Of a DNA stretch of 64,000 nucleotides, positions 1 through 12,900 are shown in pieces; position 1 is the first letter of the stretch, and each line of letters begins with the position of its first letter. The position numbers and the translations under genes are program-made. This DNA is from Tetrahymena elliotti 4EA (Eukaryota > Ciliophora > Oligohymenophorea > Hymenostomatida > Tetrahymenidae), in the NCBI GenBank assembly GCA_000231825.2, contig JH720309.1:265035-329034 (forward strand), in the 5' to 3' direction. The notes under the pieces were generated by a model that was given only the letters and a program-made list of their open reading frames with translations, was not told the origin of the DNA and did no database searches.

Positions 1-316
1 TGACTTAAGTAGACTTTGTAATATAATCTTTGATATCTTCATTCTCAATCTATTTTCCTTATTTTTATAAATCTAGAGTACGTTTGAATAACTTAGTAAG
101 ACCAGTGAAGAGAATATTATGCTCTCTAGCCTTTATCTCTGCATTTGGAAGTACCTCCTTACAGAAAATATCTCTCTGCTTTTTAGTTGGCTCAAGAGAA
201 ATAATCCTATTCTTGTTCTCTTCTACTTTTACTTTATCTAAGTCTTGCTAATTTGGATGACTCGTTTAATTATTTAAACTATCTTCTGCTACTGCTACTT
301 TCTTCTAAGAACTCAT
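1..316 (-). CDS. ABCC-type ABC transporter, N-terminal part (runs off the window)
   Basis: This is the first ~105 codons of a minus-strand gene that continues beyond base 1. The start is the ATG at 316-314, and the frame stays open with TAA/TAG read as Gln. It is a paralog of the complete ABCC gene at 2520-7506: both share the segment [10 protein letters not shown], then [15 protein letters not shown] and a TKLFKRT motif at similar distances from the start. This stretch is the cytosolic leader before the first membrane domain, so no ATP-binding motif is visible yet. By family it should export organic anions or conjugates using ATP, but that is inferred only from the paralog. The two genes lie head to tail on the same strand, which suggests tandem duplication. 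The fragment itself shows no lesion. Confidence 0.8.
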
Positions 317-1553
317 TCTACCCAAATTTATTTGTTAATTAAATTTATTTATTTATTTGTTATTTTTTAATGTAGTTTTTAATTAAGTTTGAAAAATTCA
401 ATCTTTCATTTGAATGAAATACAAAATATTGATTGATTTAAAGATTCTTTGCATTTCAAGAATATTCAATTGACTTTTAAATTTATTTCTCATAAATAAT
501 TTATGCTATTAGGTATTATAAGTAATCAATCACAAAATCTCTATAACTTAACTATCTTGCTGTAATATCTTAATTTAAGTTTTTGAAAGAATTTATTTTT
601 AATTTCTGACTTACTACTAATCAATTAGAACAATTTTTTCAAATAAGCTCACATCAATCAACTAGATCAATTAATTTCCTTATTTAAAAAAAGATAAAGA
701 TTAATTTTTTTCTTTTATTATATCAAAACGCCTAATCTTTGACTTTTTGAGTATCAAAAATTCTTATTTTTCTAATGTTAAGATGGATTAATGAATTGAT
801 TAATTCAACTTTAATTTATATAAATGCACTAGCTTATACTCTAGTTAATAGATTACAAATATAAATTAATTTTAACTGAGGTTTATATTTCTATTTATCA
901 CTCAACAAGTTTTGATAAAATTAAATTCATTTTCATTCTTTTTAAGGTGAATAGTTTTGCATTTTTTGTTCAAAAAAGACTAAGAATATTTAACATCAAA
1001 TTGTCTATTTTTCTTTTAAAAAAATTGTTTGTTGCTTGTTTTTAATTTTTCTAGATTTGTTCTTTAAATCTTCAATTATTCTTCTTGAAGGGATTACATA
1101 TTGATGAGATAATTGCATATTTCTTCCAATTAATTTTGAATGATAATTGAGATAAAGTTTGAAATAGTGTTTATCCAGAAAAAGAAATTTCTAAAATAAT
1201 TGTTTTGTTAAATCTATAAGTTTAAAGTTAAAATTTGTATCTTCAATTCTAATTATTCCTAAATAATGTTTTTTTCAAAAATAAAGCAAAAATCATCTAT
1301 TTTATTTGATTATTTTGTTATTTGTATACTATTTTACAAAACCAAATTATTAGATTTTTATTTATAAATAAAAAGTATGAGTTATTAAAAATAAAATTAA
1401 ATCTAGATATTCATTCATCTAACTAATATTTAGATAAGAATTAAAAAAATTTTTAGTTTTTATTAAATAAAGTAAAATAAATTGAAAAAAACTCAAAAAT
1501 TAATAAAAAATAAAATAATGCTAATACAAGTAGTGATAGGATTACCAACTTAA

Positions 1554-1567
1554 GGGGGGAGGGGAGG
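1554..1567 (+). other. Isolated G-rich tract
   Basis: Thirteen of 14 consecutive bases form runs of six, four and two guanines separated by single adenines, inside a spacer that is otherwise more than 80% A+T. It is not the ciliate telomere repeat (GGGGTT) and it is not tandemly repeated. Function unknown; it could form a G-quadruplex with further guanines nearby. Confidence 0.5.
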
Positions 1568-1945
1568 CTTAAACAACAATACTGAATTCTAAAAAAATCA
1601 TTAAATGTAATTATTTGATCATAAATTCATATTTCTTGCTAGAAATTTAATAGAGAAAATTATATACAGTAGAAATTACTCTAATTAGATAAAATTTGGA
1701 GGAAAGAAAGAAGAGAATAAGAGGTGGTCCATCTTTATTTGATTTGTAAACTTGTATGTATATTGATGAAGAAGAAAATATTTATAAAAATTAATTGACA
1801 CAGTTAAAACATAAAATATATAGCTATGCAATTAATTTTACAAAGTATAATTACATAAATTAATTATTTAAAAACAATAATTAAATTTAACTATAATATC
1901 ATTATTTTATTTTTGTGTTCTCTGTCTTTTATTTGTTATCTTTGA

Positions 1946-2185
1946 AGTTATAATCATAATCCTGATAACTTTTACCAGAATGGAATCAAAGTATCCTTAG
2001 AGATTTTCTGGCTCAGAGGATGGGTTATTTTTCTTGTCTTTTATCTGTTTGAGGCAACTCTTGAGTCCAATTACGTATAGAGATTAAGAGTTGGTGAAGA
2101 TTCAAGGTTCTTTTTGAGCTTTCAGATGTCTGAAGATAATGGGCTATTATTTTAAACAATTGAAAAGAAAGAATATTGTGATTGA
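1946..2185 (+). other. Open frame of 79 codons, unrecognised, possible membrane segment
   Basis: Between in-frame TGA codons at 1943 and 2183 there is an open frame whose composition looks more coding than the spacer around it. It includes a hydrophobic stretch (GWVIFLVFYLF) followed by a charged, serine-rich tail. It has no early ATG: the first Met is late (MSEDNG). It could be an exon whose partners I cannot see, a gene remnant, or chance. I recognise no family. Confidence 0.25.
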
Positions 2186-2519
2186 GGAGTAATTTGGGAG
2201 TTCATTTTTAACAAGTTCATGACTTATTACTCTTTTTCTCCTTGACTTCCTTTTTTTAATGGCATCTAATAATATGATTTAATTGATTTAAATATTATAA
2301 AAAGACTTTAAAGAAAGTTTGGAAAACAAAAATATGAGAAAAATATATTTTAGATTTTTTGTAAACAGATATTAATAACCCTTTTAACTCTCTTTATTTG
2401 TTTGACCACAGAGAAAATTATTTTTTTAATTTTAAAAGGTAACAAAATAAATTTTATGAAAAACAAAAAAATAAAAATTCCTTTTTAAATTTATTCTAAT
2501 TTGTTTGTTAATTTATTTC

Positions 2520-5500
2520 TCAATGAGCTTTATTTTTTAAAAGCCTATTGAAGAAACCACCTTCAATCTTTCTAAGTTCACTAACATGACCACATTCAAC
2601 TATTTTTCCTTTTTCAAGAACAGCTACTTTGTCAAACAATTCAATGTTTTCTAATCTATGTGTAATAACAATTAGTGTTCTGTTTTCTGCAAATTTAAAT
2701 ATTTATTTATGGAGTTCAGCATCTGTTTTAGGATCCATATTTGATGTAGCTTCATCTAAGCACACTATATCAGTCTCTCTTAAAATTATTCTTAAGAAAT
2801 TTACTACTTACTTCTCTCCATTTGATAAATTCTATCCTCCATCTTCTATTTCAAAATCTAAATTTTCCTCCTTATTTTCTTCTTTATCTCCTTATTCAGG
2901 AATATTGATAACAACCTTCTCTACATTTAAACTTTGTTCATTATTTTCAGATTTTTATTTATCTTTTTTGTTACTTTCTCTTATTTTAAGATTTGTTTCA
3001 TTTATTTTTTACTACATCAATTCTCTAGGTATTTTACCCTCTGGATCTAAATTATCTTTTAAGCTTGCATTGTATAGGAAACCAAACTAAGGAATAATTG
3101 ACATCTTAGATCTAAGATCTCTAAGGCTATAAGATTTTATATTTTTACCATTTACATAAATGCTACCATGCTGAATAGGGTACATTCCAAATAAAGTATT
3201 AAGAATTGAAGTTTTACCAGAGCCAGTTCTACCACAAAAAGCTATTTTTTCTCCTTTTCTGATTTAGAGACAAATATCTTTGAGTGCAAACTGAACCTCA
3301 GTAGAGTCTTTAGAAATATTTGTGTTTTCTTTTATTTCATCATAAGTTATGTAAACATTTTCAAATTCTATTGCAATATTCTTATCTTTAATCTTATGAG
3401 ATTCTTCATCTTATTTGATGGTTTCTTGAGGGAATTCAATTTTATCTAAATTTTCTTAATCATTATTGAAATATTATCTCAAACGTTCAACTGAAACTAA
3501 GTTTTGTTCAACATTGCAAAAGAATTAAATTAGATCGGTAAATTGAGAAGATAGCAACATGGAGTATGTAAGACACATAGAAATTGTGATGTAATCAAAA
3601 TCAAAATTGAATCCTACAAGTACCATACTAGTGACAGCAACACACATGAATAAGAAATTGCTAACAAAAAGTAATCTAATACTCATCCATATCTGAATAG
3701 CTTCAGTAATAAGAAAAGTGTTAACACTATCATTTAATTTTTCCATGTATTCTTTCAAAATGAATCTTTCTCTATCAAAAGATCTGATTAAGATCAAACC
3801 TTTACAAGCTTCTCCTAAGTTAGTCAACAATCTTCCAGAATTAACTGAATTTAATCTTTTAATTTCTCTGTTAGAGAGTCTAAAAAGTCTTTGTATAAAG
3901 TAAACGAAAAATATCGAGATAATAACAAAAACAACTAGCCAAGGTAGTTAAATTAAAATACCAATTGGATACCTGTAGATAAAATAAAAAAAATTAAAAA
4001 TAAATAAATTAATTTAGGATTAAAAATAAAAAATTATTGTAAAAAAAAAGTACCCAACAGTGTTGATAAAATATTTTAAGAAGATTTGACAACTCCAAGG
4101 GAGACTGTCTTCAATATTAAGAATATCATCAGAAAGTCTATTTACAATTCTACCAGGAGGGTTCTTATCAAAGAAAAGCATTTTACTATAAATAAGACTT
4201 TTATTGAGTCTAACAAACATAGATTTAGCACTGCGTAAAGCACAAATGTTATAGAAAAGTGCTCTAGAAATAGCCATACTCAAATTTAATAGAATGAAAA
4301 ACATAAAAGTTAAAGTGAAAGAATTAAACAGACCATTAATCATTTCAAAAAAAGAGCTTGAAGTTGATACTTAGTCTCTCAACCAAAAATCAGTTAACAT
4401 TGATGAGCCCTACATCAATATACTGGATAAAATAAATATAATAAGAAAAATATAGCTCATAGATTAAATATATGTTGAAAATGTCTCAAGCTTTATACTT
4501 CCTTTTTCTCTTTATTCTTCCTACTGCTTTTTAGTTTCTTCTTCTTCATCAACTATTTTATTCTATTAAATAATTTTATCAATTTAATATTTAAAAAAAG
4601 AAATTTGTTCTATTTGAATTTAATTAATGTAAATTTGATTTTTTAATTTTATTAAGAATCAATCTGTCAAGATCAAAAATTATCAAAAGTTGAAACTTTG
4701 AAAATTACAAAAAATGAAAATTTTAAATTGTTTGAAAAATAAAGCAAGGTATATTTTTAAAAAAATGTTAAGATAAAAAGACTAAAAAATTAACTACTTA
4801 ATGCTTGCTGCTCTACTTTTTTTTTAAGGATAAATCTTCTTCAATTTAGTCCGCTGATTAAGATTTTTAGAGAGACCTATTTTAAAGCCCCTAAGTTTAA
4901 ATTTCTTCTTCTTACTGGTCAGATTCGTTTTCCTTCTCTAATTGCTCATCAGATCCAAGATTCATTTCCAGATTTTTCTTTTATTTTTTGGCTTCTTCTT
5001 CCTCTTTTTCTTTACTTAAACCACTTTTAATGAATTCTTCAATTTCCTATTAGTCATAAACAATAGACCCTTTTTAGAGATAGAAAATCCTATTGATATG
5101 TTCTCTTTTAGAAAATATGCTGAAGTGACTAGTTACTAACAAAACAGTTTTTTTATATTTTTTTATAAGCACATCAACAATAACTGACTAATAAACTTTT
5201 TCTGCAACATGTGCGTCCAGGCTGCTAAAAATATCATCAAACAAATAAATATCACAATTTTGGTAAAGAGCTCTACAAATAGCTATTCTTTGTCTTTATC
5301 CACCACTCAAGTTGCCGCCTCCAGGTCCAATAACTTTTTCATCTCTCTTCTAAAAGGTGCTAAAATCAACTTTAAGATCGCAAGATTCAATACACTCATT
5401 ATACCAATTAGCATCAAATTCCTTTCCAAACAAGATATTTTCCTTAATAGTCTTATTTTATAACCAGTGGTTCTAAGAGACAAATCCAATTCTTCCATTA

Positions 5501-7506
5501 ATAATAATCTTTTTCTCATAATTTGTTAATCTTTCTTAAATAATAGAGTTCTCTATATGTGAAGCTAGCAGAGACTCTTATGAATCCATCAAACTTAAAT
5601 CAAGTTCATTCAAAATAGCATGCAGAAGGGCAGATTTTCCTGAACCTTTTTGATTGAAGATTATTTAAAATAGATAAAAATAATTAATTAATATTCTACC
5701 TATTTTTCCAATGATTATTGATAAGTCGCCTTTATTAATAGTTAAATCTAAAACTCTTAATTAGAATCTATTGTTTTCCTTTACTTCGAAACTGTTTTCT
5801 ATTTCATTTGCTAGAAGAGGATCTTAAATAGTTTCTTCTTTTTTATTTTTAGATTTTTTTTACTTTTTCTTTTACTCCTCTTCCATCTTGATTTGTTTGC
5901 TACTTTTTTTTGTGGGCCAGTCAAATTTCATTTTTTTAATAGAGATTGCAAGTTAACTGATATTATTTTATGCTTGACTATTTTCTTAAAAGCTTTCTAC
6001 TAAACTATTAGGACTCGTAGCGTTTCTTTAGTTTAACTCTAAATCCAAATTAACAACTTTATTTTTATCAAATAAAAATTATTTTTTAATTTAAATTTTA
6101 TTTAAAAACCGCTTACCATTACTGTGATCAATTTCTTTTTCATTCAAAAAGTTTTTAATTCTTCTGTATGAAACTCTTGCTTTGACCATGTATCCTAAAG
6201 TCCATGGAAGAATACCTATGGGAACTGTTAATAAATTAAATAAAGCAATAATAGTAAAGACATTTGAGTCTTTTAAGTCATTGCCATCATTAACAAAGCT
6301 AATCAAAAAAAAGAATAGCAATAAAGAGCTAACACAGTTCCAAAATATACTCAAGAGACCATCTAAAATTCTAGTTTGAACCATAATTCCCATTTCTTGA
6401 GAACGAATTTTTTCTATCTTCTTTTTAAAAATTTCTTCCCAACATAAATATTTAATGCTTTTCATCCCATCTATTACATCTTTGCTTAAAGAAACTCTTT
6501 CATCTTTCTTCTTATATAATCTTGAGTAGAAAATCTAAATTAATAAAATTAATATTATTTACCTTAAATATGAAATTAATTTAATTACACGCATTAATTA
6601 TGTGATGATTATGTTGAAAAAAAATGATCCAAGTAAAATGTATAAACCTTTAAATATGGATGAACCAATTCTGTAATAAATCAGTAGCAAAACAATACTA
6701 ATAGTGATGACACTTTAAATTGTTTAAACAAAAGCCCAGAATATGTATTATTGTTGATCAACATCAACTGTCATAATGTTGTTGGCATCAGGACTCGAGT
6801 CACTACTACCACCAGAGCTATCTCCATTTTCATTGCTAGAACTTGCTGACATAACTTAAGTTCTTAATGATTTACTAAAAACTAAATATTATAAAGTGGC
6901 ATAAGCATTAGCTTACCATTTAGTTTAATACCAGGAGTATCTAGAATAGAATATATTCTTAAATATGTATCCTACAGAGATGGCTAACAAAAGAAGGCAA
7001 ACTTCTGTTTTTTAATCTGAATCACCATTATAATCCTTTAGAACGTCAGTAATTTTGTCAAGAATAAAAACACATCCACAGCTTAGTAGTGATTGTGAAA
7101 TGGAAAAAAAGAGACCAATTATAAGATTCTTACTTGTCATGTTGAAGTAAATGGATCTTAAATTAAAGTTATTGGGACCAAACTCTTTTGGATTTCTGCT
7201 CTTGAACTCTTCTAGTTTTTCTATTAAAAGTTTCACTTACGTTGATTTAGTAATGAATTCTTTAATGTCTTCATTTTAAATCTGCTTTTCTTAATCTTAT
7301 AATTCTTTAGTTCGCTTAAAAAGTTTTGTTAGAGCTGTGAACAAAAAATTATGCTCTCTTGCTTTAACTTCAGTGTTTGGAAGAACTTCTTTGCAGAATA
7401 TTTCTCTCTGCTTTTTTGTAGGCTCGAGAGAAATGATCTGAGTGTTAGTCAATCTTTCCTATTTGGCTATCTCCTCTTATTTAACTTCTCTATTCAACTA
7501 ATTCAT
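2520..7506 (-). CDS. Full-length ABC transporter, ABCC (MRP-like) subfamily
   Basis: ATP-driven membrane exporter of the ABCC class, arranged TMD1-NBD1-TMD2-NBD2. Start ATG at 7506, stop TGA at 2522-2520. Five introns at 6521-6562, 6057-6116, 5646-5699, 4563-4797 and 3973-4053 leave 4515 nt, an exact 1504 codons plus stop, the usual ABCC length. NBD1 has Walker A GKIGSGKS near residue 568 (split by intron three), signature LSGGQ near 680 and Walker B IYLFDD near 702. NBD2 has GRTGSGKT near 1268, signature LSNGEKQ near 1404 and VCLDEATS near 1421, then an ITHRL H-loop. NBD1 lacks the usual Glu after Walker B (Asp instead), as is common in asymmetric ABCC proteins. The substrate cannot be read from sequence; family members move glutathione conjugates and organic anions. 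Flanked by two more copies of the family. Confidence 0.93.
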
Positions 7507-8555
7507 TCTACTTAGATTTTATTAAGAGATTCAATATATTTAATATATTTGATTTATATTTTAAAAATATAGCTATTCAATCAATATATTTAAATCCTTT
7601 CTCTATCAATAAATAAGTAATAACTAATAACTTGATTTATTTCTATCAAATTATTTACATAAGCAATGATAGTGTAATTAAATTATTTAAAAAACCTAAG
7701 GAAAATTCTTAGAAAAATTTTTTTCTTTCAATTAACTATTTTTTAGATATTCAAACAGATTTTGTTGTAAATATTGATTTAGATCTTGAATTAGCCTATT
7801 TCTAGATAGATCTAAAATACTCCATACTTGCTTATTCTTTCTTTTCATTGAAAATAATGGTTTATTATGATAGTAAAATTGAATACTATTATTCCTCACT
7901 AATTAAAGCCTACCCTCTCCCCACTCAAAATGTTTCAACTTTGGGCTTTAATATATTTTTTTTAATTTTTTATCAAAAATATATCATAATTAATGGAAGC
8001 AGGGCCTTAATATATTTTTTTACTCCCATTCAAAAATGAATGGAAAATTGTCGAGAAAATGTTGAGGGTAATTTGGGATTTGGGATTTTGAGCCAGAACT
8101 CGTATTTCTACATATATCACATCCTCTTTTTCAAAAAGATTTTTGTTATGATTATATATCAAATAAATTGATACAAATAAAAATTCTTTTAGGATGAGAA
8201 ACAACTTTCTTATTTAAATTCAAATTTTTTTTTGATTGTTTATATCCTGGTTTTTCAAAGATAATTAATCATGAGCACATAATAAAATTGATGTGTTAAG
8301 ATTTGTGAGTGTTAAAAAAAATGAATAAAATATGATTGCTACAAAAAGAAATTAGAAATCAAATAATATAATCTCCTCATCACGAACCCACCCCAATGAA
8401 TCTATTTCACTGTTAGAAAATCCTAACAAAAAATAATAGTAAAATGCATTTGAAATAATAAAGAATGCTTCTAAAGTGATGTAGAGTGAGGAATAAAGAA
8501 AGTAAGAGTTAAAAAAAAGTTAATTAAAAATAGAATTTAAGAACAAACGAATTGA
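7507..8555. other. Intergenic, A+T-rich
   Basis: Divergent spacer between the ABCC start and the plus-strand HTH gene, so it should contain both promoters, but I see no recognisable element. A small perfect hairpin, arms CCATTC and GAATGG around a six-base loop, lies at 8026-8043. Short frames here look random. Confidence 0.5.
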
Positions 8556-9377
8556 ATGTCTAGAAATAAATGTAGGAAAGTGAATGAATAAACAGTTATA
8601 TTGGAGCAGATAAACAATAAAAAAATAAATGATGATCCAATTTAAAATTAGAATGAGTTTCTTGTTTCTTCTTTAAAGTAATAATAATAAAAATAATATA
8701 GAAGAACATATAGTGAGAATTTCAAGTAGATTGTCTTAAATCATGAGCAAAAGTATGGAATCAGAAATGATTCGGTGTTTTATAATATCCCATATGATAT
8801 TTTAAAACATTGGAAGTTGAATTTCAATAAAATTTAAACTTTATAAAACTAAAGGTAATAAAATCGAACGAAGTATCCAGAAGTAGAAGAATAGTTATAT
8901 GGATATGCTTTAAAGATTAGAGAGGAATCATTGCCTCTTACACTGAATTTGTTATTCATAAAATCAAAAAAAATAGCAGAGGAGTTTAAGATAGAAGGTT
9001 TTAATCCTTCCAAGAATCGGATGGTTGGTTTTCTCTCTAGAAAATTACAAAAAATAACTCTAAAAATATAAATAAAATATGTATTTTTTTTGGTTGAAAA
9101 AAGGGATAACTTGATTGGTTAATAAGGTGTCATTGACTTAAATTTAGGTTTGGCCAGAAGCAATAGCATTAAAATCTTAACCATAAGTCTCCAGTAAGCT
9201 TTACAGATTTTGAAAATAAAATTTAAATTCAATAAAATTAATTATTTTATTTTCATTTAATAGACTAAATTATCCTGTTAAATCAGAAAGTTTGATTAAG
9301 GAGAGTTTCTCAAAGTCTTTAGGAAAATAAAAAAGTGTAACTTGCTTAAGAATATGTGTCAAGTTGAATTTAATTGA
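8556..9377 (+). CDS. Psq/CENP-B-type helix-turn-helix protein, derived from a pogo/Tc5-like transposase
   Basis: An uninterrupted 273-codon frame from ATG 8556 to TGA 9375-9377 (an in-frame TGA lies just upstream). Residues ~50-85 read like a pipsqueak HTH (YSENFKQIVLNHEQKYG, then a W-K pair near ILKHWK). Residues ~100-160 match the Tc5/CENP-B HTH: KYPEVEEQLYGYALKIREES, then KIAEEFKIEGFNPS and a final R-x-V-x-F-L-S-R-K. In transposases these two domains bind the terminal repeats and are followed by a DDE catalytic domain. Here the tail is short, lysine-rich and shows no DDE triad, so it may bind DNA but not transpose. That the frame is intact argues for retention or recent decay only of the catalytic half. 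An intron near 9060 could alter the C-terminus. Expression is unknown. Confidence 0.6.
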
Positions 9378-9996
9378 AACAACATTTTTTTAATTAAACA
9401 AAGAAAATAAAAAAATATTTTTTTGAACATAAGAAATTCTGGTGATAAAAAATTATTGGGAAAAAATTTCATTAATTTTTTGAAATTAAATTGCATTAGA
9501 TTCGTTTAAATTGATTTAATTTCACAGAAATGATTACAAATTATTAAACCTCTTAAAAAAAATGTAATATTTCATATATCAATATTTTTTGTTTGACTAA
9601 TTTCCTTATTAATTTTGATTTATTGTCTAATTTTTAGATTAATATTTTATCAAATATGAATTTTAGAAAAAGATTTTCTTATGATAAATTTAACAAGTCC
9701 ATTTTATTAGAAGGATCATATTGTTCAATATAAGCTTCTATTAACTTCAGGATTTAAATAAAGAGAATGAAAATAATGCTTTAATAATAGAATCCTTACT
9801 TTATTTCTTGTATTTTTAGATTTTTCATTTTGATGTATCATAATTATTATTATGTGGTATTTACTTTTACCAAAAAGATGTATAAAAAATGAAACTATTT
9901 TATTAAATACAATAATTATATGTATTATTTATTCAACTGATTGTGATTGATGGAATTTCTACTTAAAATTGACAAAATAGAATAATCTATTCTTTT
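9378..9996. other. Intergenic, upstream of the NACHT-WD40 gene
   Basis: A+T-rich spacer. I see no DDE-domain fragment that would complete the upstream HTH frame, and no other feature. Confidence 0.5.
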
Positions 9997-12900
9997 ATGC
10001 AAAGGCTCTTTTACCTTCAGAAGTTTTTTTGTTATGATTTACTTTTACAAATAATTTCATTAAAAAAAAGTAGGATCTAATTTGTAAATTTTAAGATAAG
10101 TAGTTTAAAATTAAGGAAAACAATATCTTCAAATCTAATAAATCTAATGGAAATGTAAAAGACATTCATAAGTTCTAACAAAACAGTTTCTAAAGCTAAA
10201 ATACTGCTGAAAGATAAATATAAAGATACCAAGATAAGAGAAACTAAGATAATAGAAATTCTTCCTTATATTCAGGTTCAAAATTAACCTTCTAAGATCC
10301 ATCTATTTGGTTATAAAATTCTAAATGCATAAATAATCATTAATGATTTAAAAAACTTAATTCCAAATACTTAAGCAATTTAAGAAATACAACTTCATTT
10401 AAATCTCTCTCCAAAAAAGTATAAAACCATGAGATCCTATTTCAAGCTGAAAAAGTAGTAATAATTTAAAAAATAGATAAAAAGATACTTTAATGTTTAT
10501 GGATTATTATTCTTCAGAATGCCTAATTCCATTTATCCTATTAGAGAAGTTATGAAACAATTAAAAAGAGAGCTTAATTTCCACCATAAAATTTTTTAAA
10601 GATAGTAACTAAACATCTTTTTTGAATTAGTATAGAGCCCATTTCTCCAAAGAGAGCAAGAAAATTAAAATTATTAGGTAAGGTAGAAATAAAATAAATA
10701 ATTAGCAATAGATATCTACAGAAATAATCAATATTTATTGGAAAAGGATCAATCAAAGAATTCTAATTTATTATTCAATCAAAAATAATAAAAAGTTAGT
10801 CATTTTATTTAACTTCAAGAAAAGCAATTAAATGAAAGGAAAAATAAATGCTGCTACACTAGTTTTAATACCTCTTATAAAAAAAGTAAAATGGGAATGA
10901 ATTTCTTGGAAAATTAAAATATGAGAAGTGGTAGAAATAACAATTATGAGAAATAACTCAAAATAAAAAATGAATATTCCAATTAAGAATAAATTTTCTT
11001 TAAAAAAGTGAAAGGGAAGAAATATAATGATAAATTGTTAGGAGGAGGTTGCGGAACTTCAAATATTAGAAGTATTGGAGATGCCTAAAAAATTGAAGAA
11101 AAAAAAGATTTAAATGAAGATGATATGAAAAAACTCAAATAGGAGTTTATTCTTGAAGATTCTTTGAATGAGAATGGGTCAGATATAGAAGATGAGGATT
11201 AATTAAATAATAGTTAAATTATGACCTTTGATTAATCATATAAACATTACTATAAGACTTATTTACCAAAATTAAATGAAACAGAAACATATGTTAGATT
11301 AATCATAGAAAGAACAATATATGAATTCAGAGAAGGAATCGCTGATTAGAATAGAGTTAAAATGGTAGATATGATTAACTTAGTCATTAATTATGTTCTA
11401 ATTATTATCTAGAATAATCTTACAAGATCTATTGATAAAGATATTTAAAAAATTAATAAGTATTTAGAGGAACTCAGAGATTATTGCTATGAAAATAGAA
11501 ATAGATACCCAACTTTGGAGGTTTATTAATATTTTGACATTCTTATTGCTTTGAATTCTTAGAGGTAGGGATTAGATAAAATCAATCAGAGTAAAATTTT
11601 GAAAGCATTTAAACTTATCTTATAAGTTGTCAAATTTGGTGCTGGCTTTGTAAGTATTGCAGGAGCTGTATAAAATCTTACTAATATAAGTCTTAAAGAT
11701 TTAGATAATTTTAAAAAATAGTTAAAAGAGATTTTCGAAGATGTTAAACAGTCAGTTTAAAATTTAAGTGAATAAGGAAAAGAATTATATGATTATTATA
11801 ATAAAGGGTCCATATCAAAAAAAATTTGTACTTTATGGTAAAGAAAAATGCAAATAATAGGAGAAGATTTACTTAAAATATATGATATACAATCAATTGA
11901 TTTTGAATAAATTCAATCAGAGACATAATTTTAAGATATATTATTCTATTTAAATGAAATAAGAGAAATGAATAGTAAAAATAGTGAAGATATCACTCTT
12001 TTTGTTTTTATGCAGGTAAATTACTTGCTTTGTAAGTAAAAATAAAAAGATAAAGAATTTATCAAATTTTCTGAAAAATTAAAGAATGAAAATAAATAAG
12101 ATCTCATTTTAGATTTTGCAAATTTGTTATAAAACAATACATATTTAAATAGTATTTTCTAAAAGATATAAAGCTATGCAAATCTAATTGTAACAAATGA
12201 GAAATATAGATACTTAAAAACATTAATTTTACTTCATTTTGCTTAAATTATTAAAAAGTTAGATAATATAGAGGAGTATCGTAAAATAATGATACATCTT
12301 TGTTCTAATTATTTGCAAGAAAAACAAATTTCTTTAAATATATTATTCAAAGGAAATTAATAAATGGCAGAATTTATTCATAATAAATATTACTATGATT
12401 AAATTATTGAAGAATCAAAGAGAATCAAATAGATATATATAGAAACAAATAAAGAGGAACAAGTAAATCAATTCGTTCACACTATCAGCAACTAAGAAGA
12501 TATTGAAAAGTTACTAGCTAAAAAATATGTTTAAATGTGGGAAATTAGTGTAAAACAAAGATAAGATCAAAACAAAATTGCTCACAAAGATGATGCATTA
12601 TTAGAAGCTGTTCATTTATATATCTAACAAAATTTAACTTACTAACTAGGTTACAATTTTAATAAATAGCATCAAGATAGAGCAAATAATGAATAATTAA
12701 TTAATTTAGATCTTAATGATCAAACAGAAGATAGTATTAAACTAATAGTAGATCATTTCCTTATTCCTAACTTTAAGTAGGAGCATAAAAATTAATAGTA
12801 ATAGAATTAATGCAAAGTATTATCAATTCTAGCTGAAGGTGGGTCTGGAAAATCAATGTTGTTAAAAAAGCTTGAAGTTGAGCTATTGAAAGAAAAAGGA

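Larger units (their letters stand above)
317..2519. other. Intergenic region between two ABCC genes
   Basis: Very A+T-rich spacer holding the 5' flank of the partial ABCC gene and the 3' flank of the complete one. Two things stand out and are listed separately: a guanine-rich tract at 1554-1567 and an unexplained open frame at 1946-2185. No other gene is supported here. Confidence 0.6.

Noticed and set aside
1554..1567. Telomere or chromosome end
   Set aside because: Not the GGGGTT repeat and not tandem; genes continue on both sides.
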